A stretch of DNA of 6,474 bases from Prado023 sp049688395 (lineage in GTDB: Bacteria; Actinomycetota; Actinomycetes; S36-B12; CAIYMF01), in assembly GCA_049688395.1 (NCBI GenBank), contig JBAVKQ010000098.1, positions 1 through 6,474 on the forward strand, read 5' to 3'. The notes beneath the pieces were generated by a model. That model had not been told where the DNA came from, made no database searches, and saw nothing but the letters and a program-made list of their open reading frames with translations. The number at the start of each line of letters is the position of its first letter. The first letter of the stretch is position 1. Shown in pieces: positions 1 to 6,121 of the stretch. The translations under genes and the position numbers were made by a program.

Positions 1-140
1 GGCCTGAATCGCGCCGGCCTGAATCACGCCGGCCTGGCTCCCGGGCCTAGATCGCGCCGGCCTGGCTCGCCCCGGCCTGAATCACGCCGGCCTGGCTCCC
101 GGGCCTGGATCACGCCGGTCTCGGCCGGGGCCTGGATCGA
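1..140. repeat. Degenerate GC-rich tandem array with GGCCTG-headed units
   Basis: Units starting with GGCCT follow each other at 1, 16, 31, 44, 59, 74, 89 and 102, mostly 15 bp and twice 13 bp, with a decayed unit at 117 and a last head at 129. The commonest unit is GGCCTGAATCACGCC. Units at 16-58 are repeated at 74-116 with only two differences, so four units (15+13+15+15) form a 58-bp higher-order repeat. Neither 13 nor 58 is a multiple of three, so the array does not keep a reading frame and is probably non-coding. It touches the left edge of the window, so its true length is unknown. It lies beyond the 3' end of the DUF2332 gene. No gene was supported in the following bases up to 299. Confidence 0.85.
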
Positions 141-299
141 CCACTCGGGGTGCAGGGTTGGCGTAGCGGGACTCCCACCACAGCCGTTTCGACCACAAGT
201 CGGCCAATCGCCCCACGCGCCATCACCCGGTCTGGCGAGCCGCGAGAGCCGCGCGCTGACTCGCCGCCAGCCGGCGCCCGCTCCTGCCCAACGTCGCGC

Positions 300-1400
300 T
301 CAGGACTCCAGCGGATCGCTGGCCAGCGGCTTGGGCTCGGCCCACCGCATGGGCATCCCGTGCGCCGGTCCGGACCCCAGCTGCACGGCCGTCCCCGGCC
401 GCCATGGCGCCCACGCCCCGGCAGCGGGCCACGACCGACCGACCAGCGCATAGGACCGGGCAGGTTCCGGGGCGTCGCGCTTCCACTCCCACGAGACGTG
501 CACGAGCGGCGACGATGCGGTCGCCCGGGAGGCCAGCCGCCGGATCGCCGTGCGCAGCTCCAGCCGCGCCGAGCGCTCCAGGTAGAACCAGGTCGCCGAG
601 TGCCAGATCACCAGGGTATGACCGGGCACCTGATCGGCATGGGCCAGCGCGGCCACGTACTCCTTGGCGCCCATCGCCTCGACCCGCGCCGGGATGCGCT
701 GGGCCAGCGAGAACGCCGAGCGCAAGCGCTCGAAGCGGGCGAGGTCGTCGCCCCAGATGTAGGACGCCAGGGTCAGCCGGTCCTCGGGCACGCCGATGTC
801 CAGCGGGCGCAGGTCGCAGCCGGCCCGTTCGACGATCTGCACCCGAGTGGTCATCGGCACGTGCGCCCAGGGCATGACGTCCGCGCGCAGGTTCAGGCCG
901 GCGGACGCGGCCAGCTCGTGCAGACGGATCGGCTGGCCGTGGGCGGCTGAGATGCGCGCCAGCGCGCCACGCAGCGGTTGCGCCCGACCGGTCTCGTTGG
1001 TCTGCGGGATGCGACTCAACGTCACGCGCACGACCTCGGGGTGGGCCAGGAGGGCCTCGACGGCCGCCCGGCCGAGGGCGGCACGGCTGGCCTCGTCGGC
1101 CGGGGCCGTGCCCCCGACGGTGGGGAAGAAGATCGCCAGCCCGGGCGCCCGGCGCGAGAGGACCAGCCGGTGTGCCGCGGCCAGCAGTCGCAGGCCGATC
1201 AGGTCACCACCGCGTACGGACCGATGCCCGGCGAGCATCTGGGCCAGCGGCTCACCGGGTCGGCTCGCCGCGCGCAATGCCGTGAGCAGGGCATGGGACA
1301 GCGGCGAGCCCTGTGCCCCGCAACTCTCCGCCTGGGTCAGCAGCGCCTCGTCGAGGCTGATCTCCTCGTCGCCATGAATCACGTCGAGCATCAGCGTCAT
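300..1400 (-). CDS. DUF2332 family protein, function unknown
   Basis: This 366-residue protein matches the DUF2332 family, common in Actinobacteria and without an assigned reaction. The family landmarks appear in order: a CxxxGSPL-type segment near residues 27-34, GLAIFFPTVGG at 87-97, QTNETGRAQPLRGAL at 133-147, LHELAASAGLNLRAD at 160-174, IWGDDLARFERLRSA at 215-229 and VIWHSATWFYLE at 264-275. The conserved polar residues in the NETGR, ASAGLN and WGDD blocks look like an active or ligand-binding site, but this is inference. No signal peptide or membrane segment is visible, so a cytoplasmic location is likely. Length is near what I recall for the family (about 330-370). The ATG at 1400 is preceded by AGGAGG on the minus strand about 11 nt upstream. 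The gene is separated from the upstream acyl-CoA dehydrogenase by 176 bp containing an inverted repeat, so it probably has its own promoter, which I could not identify. Confidence 0.9.
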   Translation of the reverse strand: MTLMLDVIHGDEEISLDEALLTQAESCGAQGSPLSHALLTALRAASRPGEPLAQMLAGHRSVRGGDLIGLRLLAAAHRLVLSRRAPGLAIFFPTVGGTAPADEASRAALGRAAVEALLAHPEVVRVTLSRIPQTNETGRAQPLRGALARISAAHGQPIRLHELAASAGLNLRADVMPWAHVPMTTRVQIVERAGCDLRPLDIGVPEDRLTLASYIWGDDLARFERLRSAFSLAQRIPARVEAMGAKEYVAALAHADQVPGHTLVIWHSATWFYLERSARLELRTAIRRLASRATASSPLVHVSWEWKRDAPEPARSYALVGRSWPAAGAWAPWRPGTAVQLGSGPAHGMPMRWAEPKPLASDPLES

Positions 1401-1516
1401 CCGGGTGCGCCCCCTCCTGAGAGTGTCCGCCCACGGGCGCCGTCCATGAGAATGATGCCCCAGCTGACGGGATTGTGCACCCGAGCCTCTGCGTGGCGTG
1501 CCGAGAAGGGGCGGCT

Positions 1517-1559
1517 GCGTAGTCGATTCACCGCTCTCCCCGGGCCGAATCGACTACGC
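1517..1559 (-). terminator. Perfect 13-bp inverted repeat after the acyl-CoA dehydrogenase gene
   Basis: GCGTAGTCGATTC at 1517-1529 is exactly complementary to GAATCGACTACGC at 1547-1559, around a 17-nt loop. Read on the minus strand it starts 17 nt after the dehydrogenase stop codon (1577-1579), where a transcription terminator is expected. No T-tract follows on either strand, so it is not a classical intrinsic terminator; actinobacterial terminators often lack the T-tract. It could also be a protein-binding palindrome for the DUF2332 gene further downstream. Its 8-base core recurs in the inverted repeat at 3917-3961. Confidence 0.6.
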
Positions 1560-1576
1560 GGACCACCGATCGGAGC

Positions 1577-2782
1577 TCAGCGCAGCTTGTAGTCCTCGAG
1601 CAGCCGACGGGCGATGATCATCCGCTGGATGTCGGCGGTGCCCTCGCCGATCAGCAGCATCGGGGCCTCCCGGTAGAGCCGCTCGATCTCGTACTCCTTG
1701 GCGTAGCCGTAGCCGCCGTGAATCCGGAACGAGTCCTCCACTACCTCCTTGCAGTACTCGGATGCCAGGTACTTGGCCATGCCGGCCTCGAGGTCGTTGC
1801 GCTCACCGGAGTCCTTCTTGCGCGCGGCGCGGACCATCATCTGGTGGGCGGCCTCGACCTTGACGGCCATGTCGGCCAGCCGGAAGGAGACGGCCTGGTG
1901 CTCGGCGATCGCCTTGCCGAAGGTGTGGCGCTGCTGGGCGTACTCGACACCGAGTTCGAAGGCGCGCACCGACAGCCCGCACGCGCGCGCGGCCACGTTG
2001 ACCCGGCCCACCTCGACGCCGTCCATCATCTGGTAGAAGCCCTTGCCGGGCGTGCCGCCGAGCAGCTCGTCGGCGCCGAGGACGAAGTCGTCCATGATGA
2101 GCTCGGTGGTGTCCACACCCTTGTAGCCCATCTTGTCGATCTTGCCGGGGATGCTCAGCCCGGGCAGCACCTCGCCGAAGCCGGTCGGCTTCTCGATGAG
2201 GAACGTCGACATCTTGCGGTACACCGAGGCCCCCTCGACCGCGTCGGCGTCGGTGCGCACGAGCACCGCGACCAGCGAGGACGAACCACCGTTGGTCAGC
2301 CACATCTTCTGGCCGGTCAGTTTGTAGCCCCCCGCACCGTCGGGGGTGCCCTTGGAGGTGATCGCCGCGACGTCGGACCCGCAGTGCGGCTCGGACATCG
2401 AGAACGAGCCGCGGATCTCGCCGGTGGCCAGCCGCGGCAGGTACTTGGCCTTCTGCTCGTCGGTGCCGTGCTGCATGATCATGTAGGTCACGATGAAGTG
2501 CGTGTTGATGATGCCGCTGACGCTCATCCAGCCGCGCGCGATCTCCTCGACGACCAACGCGTAGGTCAGCAGCGACTCGCCGAGGCCGCCGTACTCCTCA
2601 GGGATCATCAGGCCGAAGATCCCCATCTCCTTCATGCCCTCGACGATCTCGGTCGGGTAGGTGTCGGAGTGCTCGAGCTCCTGGGCGTTGGGGATGATCT
2701 CGTTGTTCACGAACTCGCGGACCGCAGCCAGGATCTCGCGCTGGTCTTCGGTCAGGCCCTCGGTCTGGGCAAGGCGCGCCAT
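1577..2782 (-). CDS. Acyl-CoA dehydrogenase, candidate short-form methylsuccinyl-CoA dehydrogenase
   Basis: This 401-residue FAD flavoenzyme removes the alpha and beta hydrogens of an acyl-CoA and passes electrons to ETF. The N-terminal helical domain covers about 8-120. The middle beta domain holds the signature FSMSEPHCGSD at 127-137 and WLTNGG at 161-166. The C-terminal domain holds QRHTFGKAIAEHQAVSFRLADMA at 284-306, RIHGGYGYAKEYEIERLYREA near 353-373 and GEGTADIQ at 379-386. Glu380 sits where medium-chain acyl-CoA dehydrogenase has its catalytic base. The ATG at 2782 follows GGAGG with a short 4-nt gap. From memory, close relatives with the MARLAQT start and the GWMSVSGIINTHF segment lie near crotonyl-CoA carboxylase/reductase genes in Streptomyces, suggesting methylsuccinyl-CoA oxidation. 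This protein lacks the long N-terminal extension of proteobacterial Mcd, so branched-chain or other short-chain acyl-CoA substrates remain possible. The nearby lyase pair supports a dicarboxyl-CoA role but does not prove it. Confidence 0.93.
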   Translation of the reverse strand: MARLAQTEGLTEDQREILAAVREFVNNEIIPNAQELEHSDTYPTEIVEGMKEMGIFGLMIPEEYGGLGESLLTYALVVEEIARGWMSVSGIINTHFIVTYMIMQHGTDEQKAKYLPRLATGEIRGSFSMSEPHCGSDVAAITSKGTPDGAGGYKLTGQKMWLTNGGSSSLVAVLVRTDADAVEGASVYRKMSTFLIEKPTGFGEVLPGLSIPGKIDKMGYKGVDTTELIMDDFVLGADELLGGTPGKGFYQMMDGVEVGRVNVAARACGLSVRAFELGVEYAQQRHTFGKAIAEHQAVSFRLADMAVKVEAAHQMMVRAARKKDSGERNDLEAGMAKYLASEYCKEVVEDSFRIHGGYGYAKEYEIERLYREAPMLLIGEGTADIQRMIIARRLLEDYKLR

Positions 2783-2931
2783 GGTCCCTCCATCGTTGAC
2801 GGTGCTTTGTTACCGGCCAGTATCTACCGCAGCGGGGCAACTGCGCACGGCGGGTGGACTGCGCCGGCTGGGCCCGCCCGGCGGTGCGGGTGCACGCGCG
2901 TTGCACGCAGGTCACCCGCGGCGATGGAAGG

Positions 2932-3879
2932 ATGAGCGCCGTGCACGTGCCCAAGGACCTCTCCAAGTTCGCCTGGCTGTCGATCGGCGTCGGCCTTGTC
3001 GTCTTCGTGCTCAAGCTCGGCGCCTATCTGCTGACCGGTTCGGTGGGCCTGCTCTCCGATGCGTTGGAATCCACGGTCAACATCGTCGCGGGCGTGGTTG
3101 CACTGGTGGCGCTCAAGGCGGCAGCCAAGCCGGGCAACGAGCGCCACCACTTCGGCCTGAGCAAGGCGGAGTACTTCTCCGCCCTGTTCGAGGGCATCAT
3201 GATCCTGCTCGCCGCTGGCCTGATCATGTTCACCGCGATACCGCGGCTGCTCGACCCGCAGCCCCTGGAGTCCCTCGGGGTCGGCCTGGCGATCTCCATG
3301 CTCGCCTCAGCACTGAATTTCGCCGTGGCGGGGTTCCTGATGCGCGCGGGGCGCCGGCACCGCTCGATCGTGCTGAAGGCCGATGCCAAGCACCTGATGA
3401 CCGACGTCTGGACCTCCTTCGGGGTGGTGGTGGCCGTCCTGCTGGTCGGCGTCTCCGGTTGGTTGATCCTGGACCCGATCATCGCGCTGGTGGTGGCGCT
3501 GAACATCGTGTTCGCCGGCCTGCGGCTGATCGGCAGCTCGGCGATGGGCCTGCTCGATGCGTCGCTGCCCGAGGAGGAGAACGCCCTGGTCGTCGAGGTG
3601 CTGCGCCGCCATCAGGGCGCCGATGTGCGCTTCCATGCGGTGCAGACCCGCGAGTCGGGACGGCAGCGGTTCGTGTCGTTCCACGTGCTCGTGCCCGGCT
3701 CGTGGACGGTGGCCCAGGGCCACGACCTGCTCGAGGCCGTCGAGGCCGGGATCCGCGAGGTGCTGCCCGACAGCGTGATCGCCACGCACCTGGAGCCGAT
3801 CGAGGACCCCCGCGCCTGGCAGGACCAACCGGCCGGCGGGTTGACGGTCCCCGGTGACGACATCTGGAACGACGCCTGA
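2932..3879 (+). CDS. Cation diffusion facilitator (CDF) metal efflux transporter
   Basis: A 315-residue inner-membrane transporter of the FieF/ZitB superfamily, which exports divalent metals such as Zn, Fe, Mn or Co in exchange for protons. Six hydrophobic segments lie at roughly 13-35, 39-62, 83-103, 114-138, 161-176 and 178-200. A cytoplasmic dimerisation domain follows from about 206, with His234, His264 and THLEP (285-289). The membrane metal site aligns with E. coli FieF as Glu46 and Asn50 in helix 2 and His154 and Asp158 in helix 5. FieF has Asp, Asp, His and Asp there, so specificity cannot be read across directly. The cytosolic loop HHFGLSKAEYFSALFEG keeps the KAE motif but has Leu76 where FieF has His75. 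The ATG at 2932 follows GGAAGG with no gap. GTG at 2941 is nine bases after that element and would drop only three residues, so it may be the true start. The gene is divergent from the dehydrogenase and 138 bp before the lyase operon. Confidence 0.94.
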   Translation: MSAVHVPKDLSKFAWLSIGVGLVVFVLKLGAYLLTGSVGLLSDALESTVNIVAGVVALVALKAAAKPGNERHHFGLSKAEYFSALFEGIMILLAAGLIMFTAIPRLLDPQPLESLGVGLAISMLASALNFAVAGFLMRAGRRHRSIVLKADAKHLMTDVWTSFGVVVAVLLVGVSGWLILDPIIALVVALNIVFAGLRLIGSSAMGLLDASLPEEENALVVEVLRRHQGADVRFHAVQTRESGRQRFVSFHVLVPGSWTVAQGHDLLEAVEAGIREVLPDSVIATHLEPIEDPRAWQDQPAGGLTVPGDDIWNDA

Positions 3880-3916
3880 GCCCGGTGCCGCCGCGCCGGG
3901 ACCGGGCGCCCGCATC

Positions 3917-3961
3917 CGTGTGCACGGAATCGACCATCTGATTGTCGATTCCGTACACACG
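3917..3961 (+). terminator. 18-bp inverted repeat after the CDF gene, terminator or operator
   Basis: The arm at 3917-3934 and its partner at 3944-3961 are complementary at 17 of 18 positions, with a 9-nt loop that itself contains ATC-T-GAT. The structure lies 37 nt after the CDF stop codon and 56 nt before the ATG of the next gene, so it could end the transporter transcript. There is no T-tract. Because it is also just upstream of the lyase operon promoter, a regulator binding site is an equally fair reading. A smaller hairpin (GCGCC at 3893-3897 with GGCGC at 3905-3909) precedes it. Confidence 0.55.
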
Positions 3962-4004
3962 AACGACTCCCGGACCCCACAGCGGCGCCCGATCCCCGCC
4001 TTGC

Positions 4005-4010
4005 TACCGT
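4005..4010 (+). promoter_or_regulatory. Candidate -10 element of a leaderless promoter for the lyase operon
   Basis: TACCGT fits the actinobacterial TANNNT -10 pattern and ends seven bases before the ATG at 4018. That spacing would place the transcript start at or next to the first base of the start codon. No Shine-Dalgarno sequence is visible upstream of this ATG, which agrees with a leaderless mRNA. No convincing -35 element was seen at the expected distance. In-frame GTG at 4009 overlaps the element and is a less likely start. Confidence 0.45.
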
Positions 4011-4017
4011 GCGAAGC

Positions 4018-5091
4018 ATGTCTGCCACCAAGAGCCCCAAGGACTTCTTCCGCCCCCTGGCCGTGGGGGCACCCACCCCGCTGACCGCGATCCCCGCGCG
4101 CCCCTCGCGCGCGATCCACTTCTTCGATCCCAGCAACGAGAAGATGGCCGCCAAGGTGCCCGGCATGGTCGGCACCGTCGACGTGCTCCTGGGCAACCTC
4201 GAGGATGCGGTCAAGGCCGACAAGAAGGAGGCCGCCCGCGCTGGCCTGGTGAGGATCGCCCAGGAGACCGACTTCGGCCCCACCCAGCTCTGGACCCGGA
4301 TCAACGCCCTGGACAGCCCGTGGGTGCTCGATGACCTGACCACCCTGGTGCCCGCGATCGGCCACGATCTCGACGTGATCATGGTGCCCAAGGTGCAGGG
4401 CGCCGAGGACATCCACTACGTCGACCGGCTCCTGGCCCAGCTCGAGGCCAAGGCCGGGCTGACCCGCCCCATCCTGATCCACGCCATCCTGGAGACCGCG
4501 CGCGGCATGGCCAGCGTCGAGGAGATCTGCGGTGCGAGCCCACGCATGCAGGGTCTATCCCTGGGCCCGGCCGACCTGGCCGCGGACCGTCGGATGAAGA
4601 CCACCCGCGTCGGCGGCGGACACCCCGGCTACCTGGTCCGCCAGGACCCGGTGGACGGCGACATCGAGGGCCCGCGCGCGACGTTCCAGCAGGACCTGTG
4701 GCACTACACGATCGCCCGGATGGTCGATGCGTGCGCCACCCACGGGATCTACCCGTACTACGGTCCCTTCGGCGACATCGCCGACGTGGTGGCCTGCGAG
4801 GACCAGTTCCGCAACGCGTTCCTGCTGGGCTGCGTGGGCACCTGGACGCTGCACCCCAAGCAGATCGCGATCGCCAACCGGGTGTTCGCCCCGAGCGTGG
4901 CCGACATCACGCACGCCCGCCGGGTGGTGGCCGCGATGGGCGACGGCACCGGCGCGGTCATGCTCGACGGCAAGATGGAGGACGACGCCTCGCTCAAGCA
5001 GTGCCTGGTGATGGTGGCCCTGGCCGAGCAGCTGGCCGAGATCGACCCGGAGCTGCGCGCGGCCTACGACGCGATCGAGGTGCCGGCATGA
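4018..5091 (+). CDS. HpcH/HpaI aldolase-citrate lyase family CoA ester lyase, Mcl1-like
   Basis: A 357-residue TIM-barrel, Mg-dependent CoA ester lyase. It best resembles L-malyl-CoA/beta-methylmalyl-CoA lyase (Mcl1), which reversibly joins glyoxylate with acetyl-CoA or propionyl-CoA. Recognisable sites are NLEDAV at 60-65, KMAAKVP near the N-terminus, RINALDSP at 94-101 (substrate Arg94), MVPKV at 122-126, ILETARGMASVEEI at 157-170 with metal ligand Glu159, SLGPADLA at 181-188 with metal ligand Asp186, YGPFGD at 248-253 and LHPKQIAIANRVFAPS at 278-293. Glu159, Asp186 and Arg94 align with Glu141, Asp168 and Arg76 of the Rhodobacter enzyme as I remember its sequence. Asn60 replaces the first Asp of the usual LDLED motif. 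Length is somewhat above the usual 310-340, partly from an N-terminal extension of about 25 residues. The stop codon overlaps the next gene's ATG (ATGA), indicating an operon. Citramalyl-CoA or citrate-type substrates are alternatives. Confidence 0.9.
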   Translation: MSATKSPKDFFRPLAVGAPTPLTAIPARPSRAIHFFDPSNEKMAAKVPGMVGTVDVLLGNLEDAVKADKKEAARAGLVRIAQETDFGPTQLWTRINALDSPWVLDDLTTLVPAIGHDLDVIMVPKVQGAEDIHYVDRLLAQLEAKAGLTRPILIHAILETARGMASVEEICGASPRMQGLSLGPADLAADRRMKTTRVGGGHPGYLVRQDPVDGDIEGPRATFQQDLWHYTIARMVDACATHGIYPYYGPFGDIADVVACEDQFRNAFLLGCVGTWTLHPKQIAIANRVFAPSVADITHARRVVAAMGDGTGAVMLDGKMEDDASLKQCLVMVALAEQLAEIDPELRAAYDAIEVPA

Positions 5092-5954
5092 CCACGCTGC
5101 GCCCGCGTCGCTCGGTGCTCTACATGCCCTCGTCGAACGAGCGCGCGCTGGAGAAGGCCAAGACGATCGCGTGCGACGGGCTCATCCTCGACCTCGAGGA
5201 CGCGGTCGCGCCGGAGGCCAAGCCGGCCGCGCGCGACGCGGCGTGCGCCGCCGCGGCGTCCGGCGAGTACGGACGCCGGGAGCTGACCATCCGGATCAAC
5301 GGGGCCGGCACCCCGTGGCACGAGCAGGACATGGCCGCGGCGTGTGCCGCCGGGCCGGACGCGATCGTGGTGCCGAAGGTGGACTCCGCCGAGGCCGTGC
5401 GGGCACTGGTGGCCGCGATGCAGGCCCATGGCGCCCCGGAGCACACGACGCTGTGGGCGATGGTCGAGACGCCGGTCGCGATGCTGCGGGCAGCCGAGAT
5501 CGCCGCGGCCTCGCAGCGGCTCTCGGTTCTGGTGATGGGCACCAACGATCTGGCCAAGGAGCTGTACGCCGAGCACGTGCCCGGCCGCCAGCCGCTGCTG
5601 ACCGGCCTCGGTCTCGCGCTGCTGGCCGCGCGCGCCGCGGGCAAGGCGATCCTCGACGGCGTCTACAACGACGTCAAGAACGCCGAGGGCTTCACGGCCG
5701 AGTGCGCACAGGGCCGCCAGATGGGCTTCGACGGCAAGACGCTGATCCACCCCGGCCAGGTCGGGCCGGCCAACGAGGCGTTCGCGCCCTCGGAGGCGGC
5801 CGTCGCCGACGCGCAGGGGATCCTGGCGGCCTGGGAGGCCGGGCGCGGGTCGGGCGTCGTGACCTACGACGGCCGGATGATCGAGAACCTGCACGTGGCC
5901 TCGGCCGAGCGGACCCTGGCGTTCCACGAGGCCATCACCGCACTCGAGGGCTGA
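5088..5954 (+). CDS. CoA ester lyase, Mcl2-like (candidate (3S)-malyl-CoA thioesterase)
   Basis: A 288-residue CitE-like protein of the same superfamily as the gene before it, but of a distinct subgroup. Visible sites are RSVLYMPSSNERALEKA at 8-24, LDLEDAVAPEAK at 34-45, RINGAGTPW at 69-77, VVPKV at 94-98, WAMVETPVAML at 123-133 with metal ligand Glu127, VMGTNDLAKEL at 149-159 with metal ligand Asp154, and GFDGKTLIHPGQVGPANEAFAPS at 213-235. The GTNDLAKEL block and the overall length match the Rhodobacter Mcl2 type, which hydrolyses (3S)-malyl-CoA to malate and CoA, rather than the longer lyase type. The start codon sits inside the previous gene's stop (ATGA). A GAGG seven bases upstream could serve as ribosome binding site, so translational coupling is likely. 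Paired with the Mcl1-like gene, the two could make malate from glyoxylate and acetyl-CoA. Citramalyl-CoA lyase activity, as in CLYBL and mycobacterial CitE, is the main alternative. Confidence 0.9.
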   Translation: MTTLRPRRSVLYMPSSNERALEKAKTIACDGLILDLEDAVAPEAKPAARDAACAAAASGEYGRRELTIRINGAGTPWHEQDMAAACAAGPDAIVVPKVDSAEAVRALVAAMQAHGAPEHTTLWAMVETPVAMLRAAEIAAASQRLSVLVMGTNDLAKELYAEHVPGRQPLLTGLGLALLAARAAGKAILDGVYNDVKNAEGFTAECAQGRQMGFDGKTLIHPGQVGPANEAFAPSEAAVADAQGILAAWEAGRGSGVVTYDGRMIENLHVASAERTLAFHEAITALEG

Positions 5955-6043
5955 CTCGCCGGCTGACCGTCCGACCCACGATCGTGTCCATGGTTGTCGG
6001 TCGCGGCCCAGAGTGTTCGACACACGTCACCTGATCGGCTCAA

Positions 6044-6061
6044 GTGCGCCTTGGGGCGCAC
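6044..6061 (+). other. GC-rich hairpin between the lyase operon and the pilin gene
   Basis: GTGCGCC at 6044-6050 pairs perfectly with GGCGCAC at 6055-6061 around a TTGG loop. It lies 89 nt after the second lyase stop and 60 nt before the pilin ATG. No T-run follows, so it is either a weak intrinsic terminator for the lyase operon or part of a structured pilin leader. Two shorter, mutually exclusive hairpins follow: TGTCC/GGACA (6068-6072 with 6079-6083) and CGGAC/GTCCG (6078-6082 with 6088-6092). Confidence 0.4.
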
Positions 6062-6121
6062 CGATTCTGTCCATGCCCGGACAAGGGGTCCGCGCATCAG
6101 ACAGAGAGACTGGTGATCGGC

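Noticed and set aside
1..140. A CRISPR array
   Set aside because: Units are contiguous and similar to each other; there are no unique spacers of constant length and no cas genes.
110..451. A minus-strand small gene downstream of DUF2332
   Set aside because: The Arg/Pro/Gly-rich translation overlaps both the DUF2332 end and the tandem array, with no ribosome binding site or conserved motif seen.
150..950. A 266-codon plus-strand open frame antisense to the DUF2332 gene
   Set aside because: It is rich in Arg, Gly, Pro and His with no recognisable domain, and the opposite strand encodes clear DUF2332 motifs. It is a high-GC shadow frame.
2783..2931. A definite promoter in the divergent dehydrogenase-CDF region
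   Set aside because: TAGATACT on the minus strand (2819-2826) is the best -10-like string, but no -35 lies at a suitable distance and no -10 for the CDF gene was convincing. Too weak to list as a feature.
2854..2931. A 26-residue N-terminal extension of the CDF protein from an ATG at 2854
   Set aside because: The extension is Arg/Cys-rich, lacks a ribosome binding site and does not resemble the family. The GGAAGG element just before 2932 favours a start at 2932 or 2941.
1718..2935. A 405-codon plus-strand open frame opposite the acyl-CoA dehydrogenase
   Set aside because: Its composition (Leu, Gly, Val, His, Asp rich with no motif) is typical of antisense frames in GC-rich genes, while the minus strand shows complete dehydrogenase signatures.
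5171..6034. A 287-codon plus-strand frame overlapping the second lyase
   Set aside because: It is Arg/Gly/Ala-rich out-of-frame translation, while the frame at 5088-5954 carries all lyase motifs.
6044..6121. A longer pilin start giving a 39-residue leader
   Set aside because: Prepilin leaders are usually short and basic, and the start at 6122 (or 6113) gives a normal leader ending in Gly-Gly before Phe.
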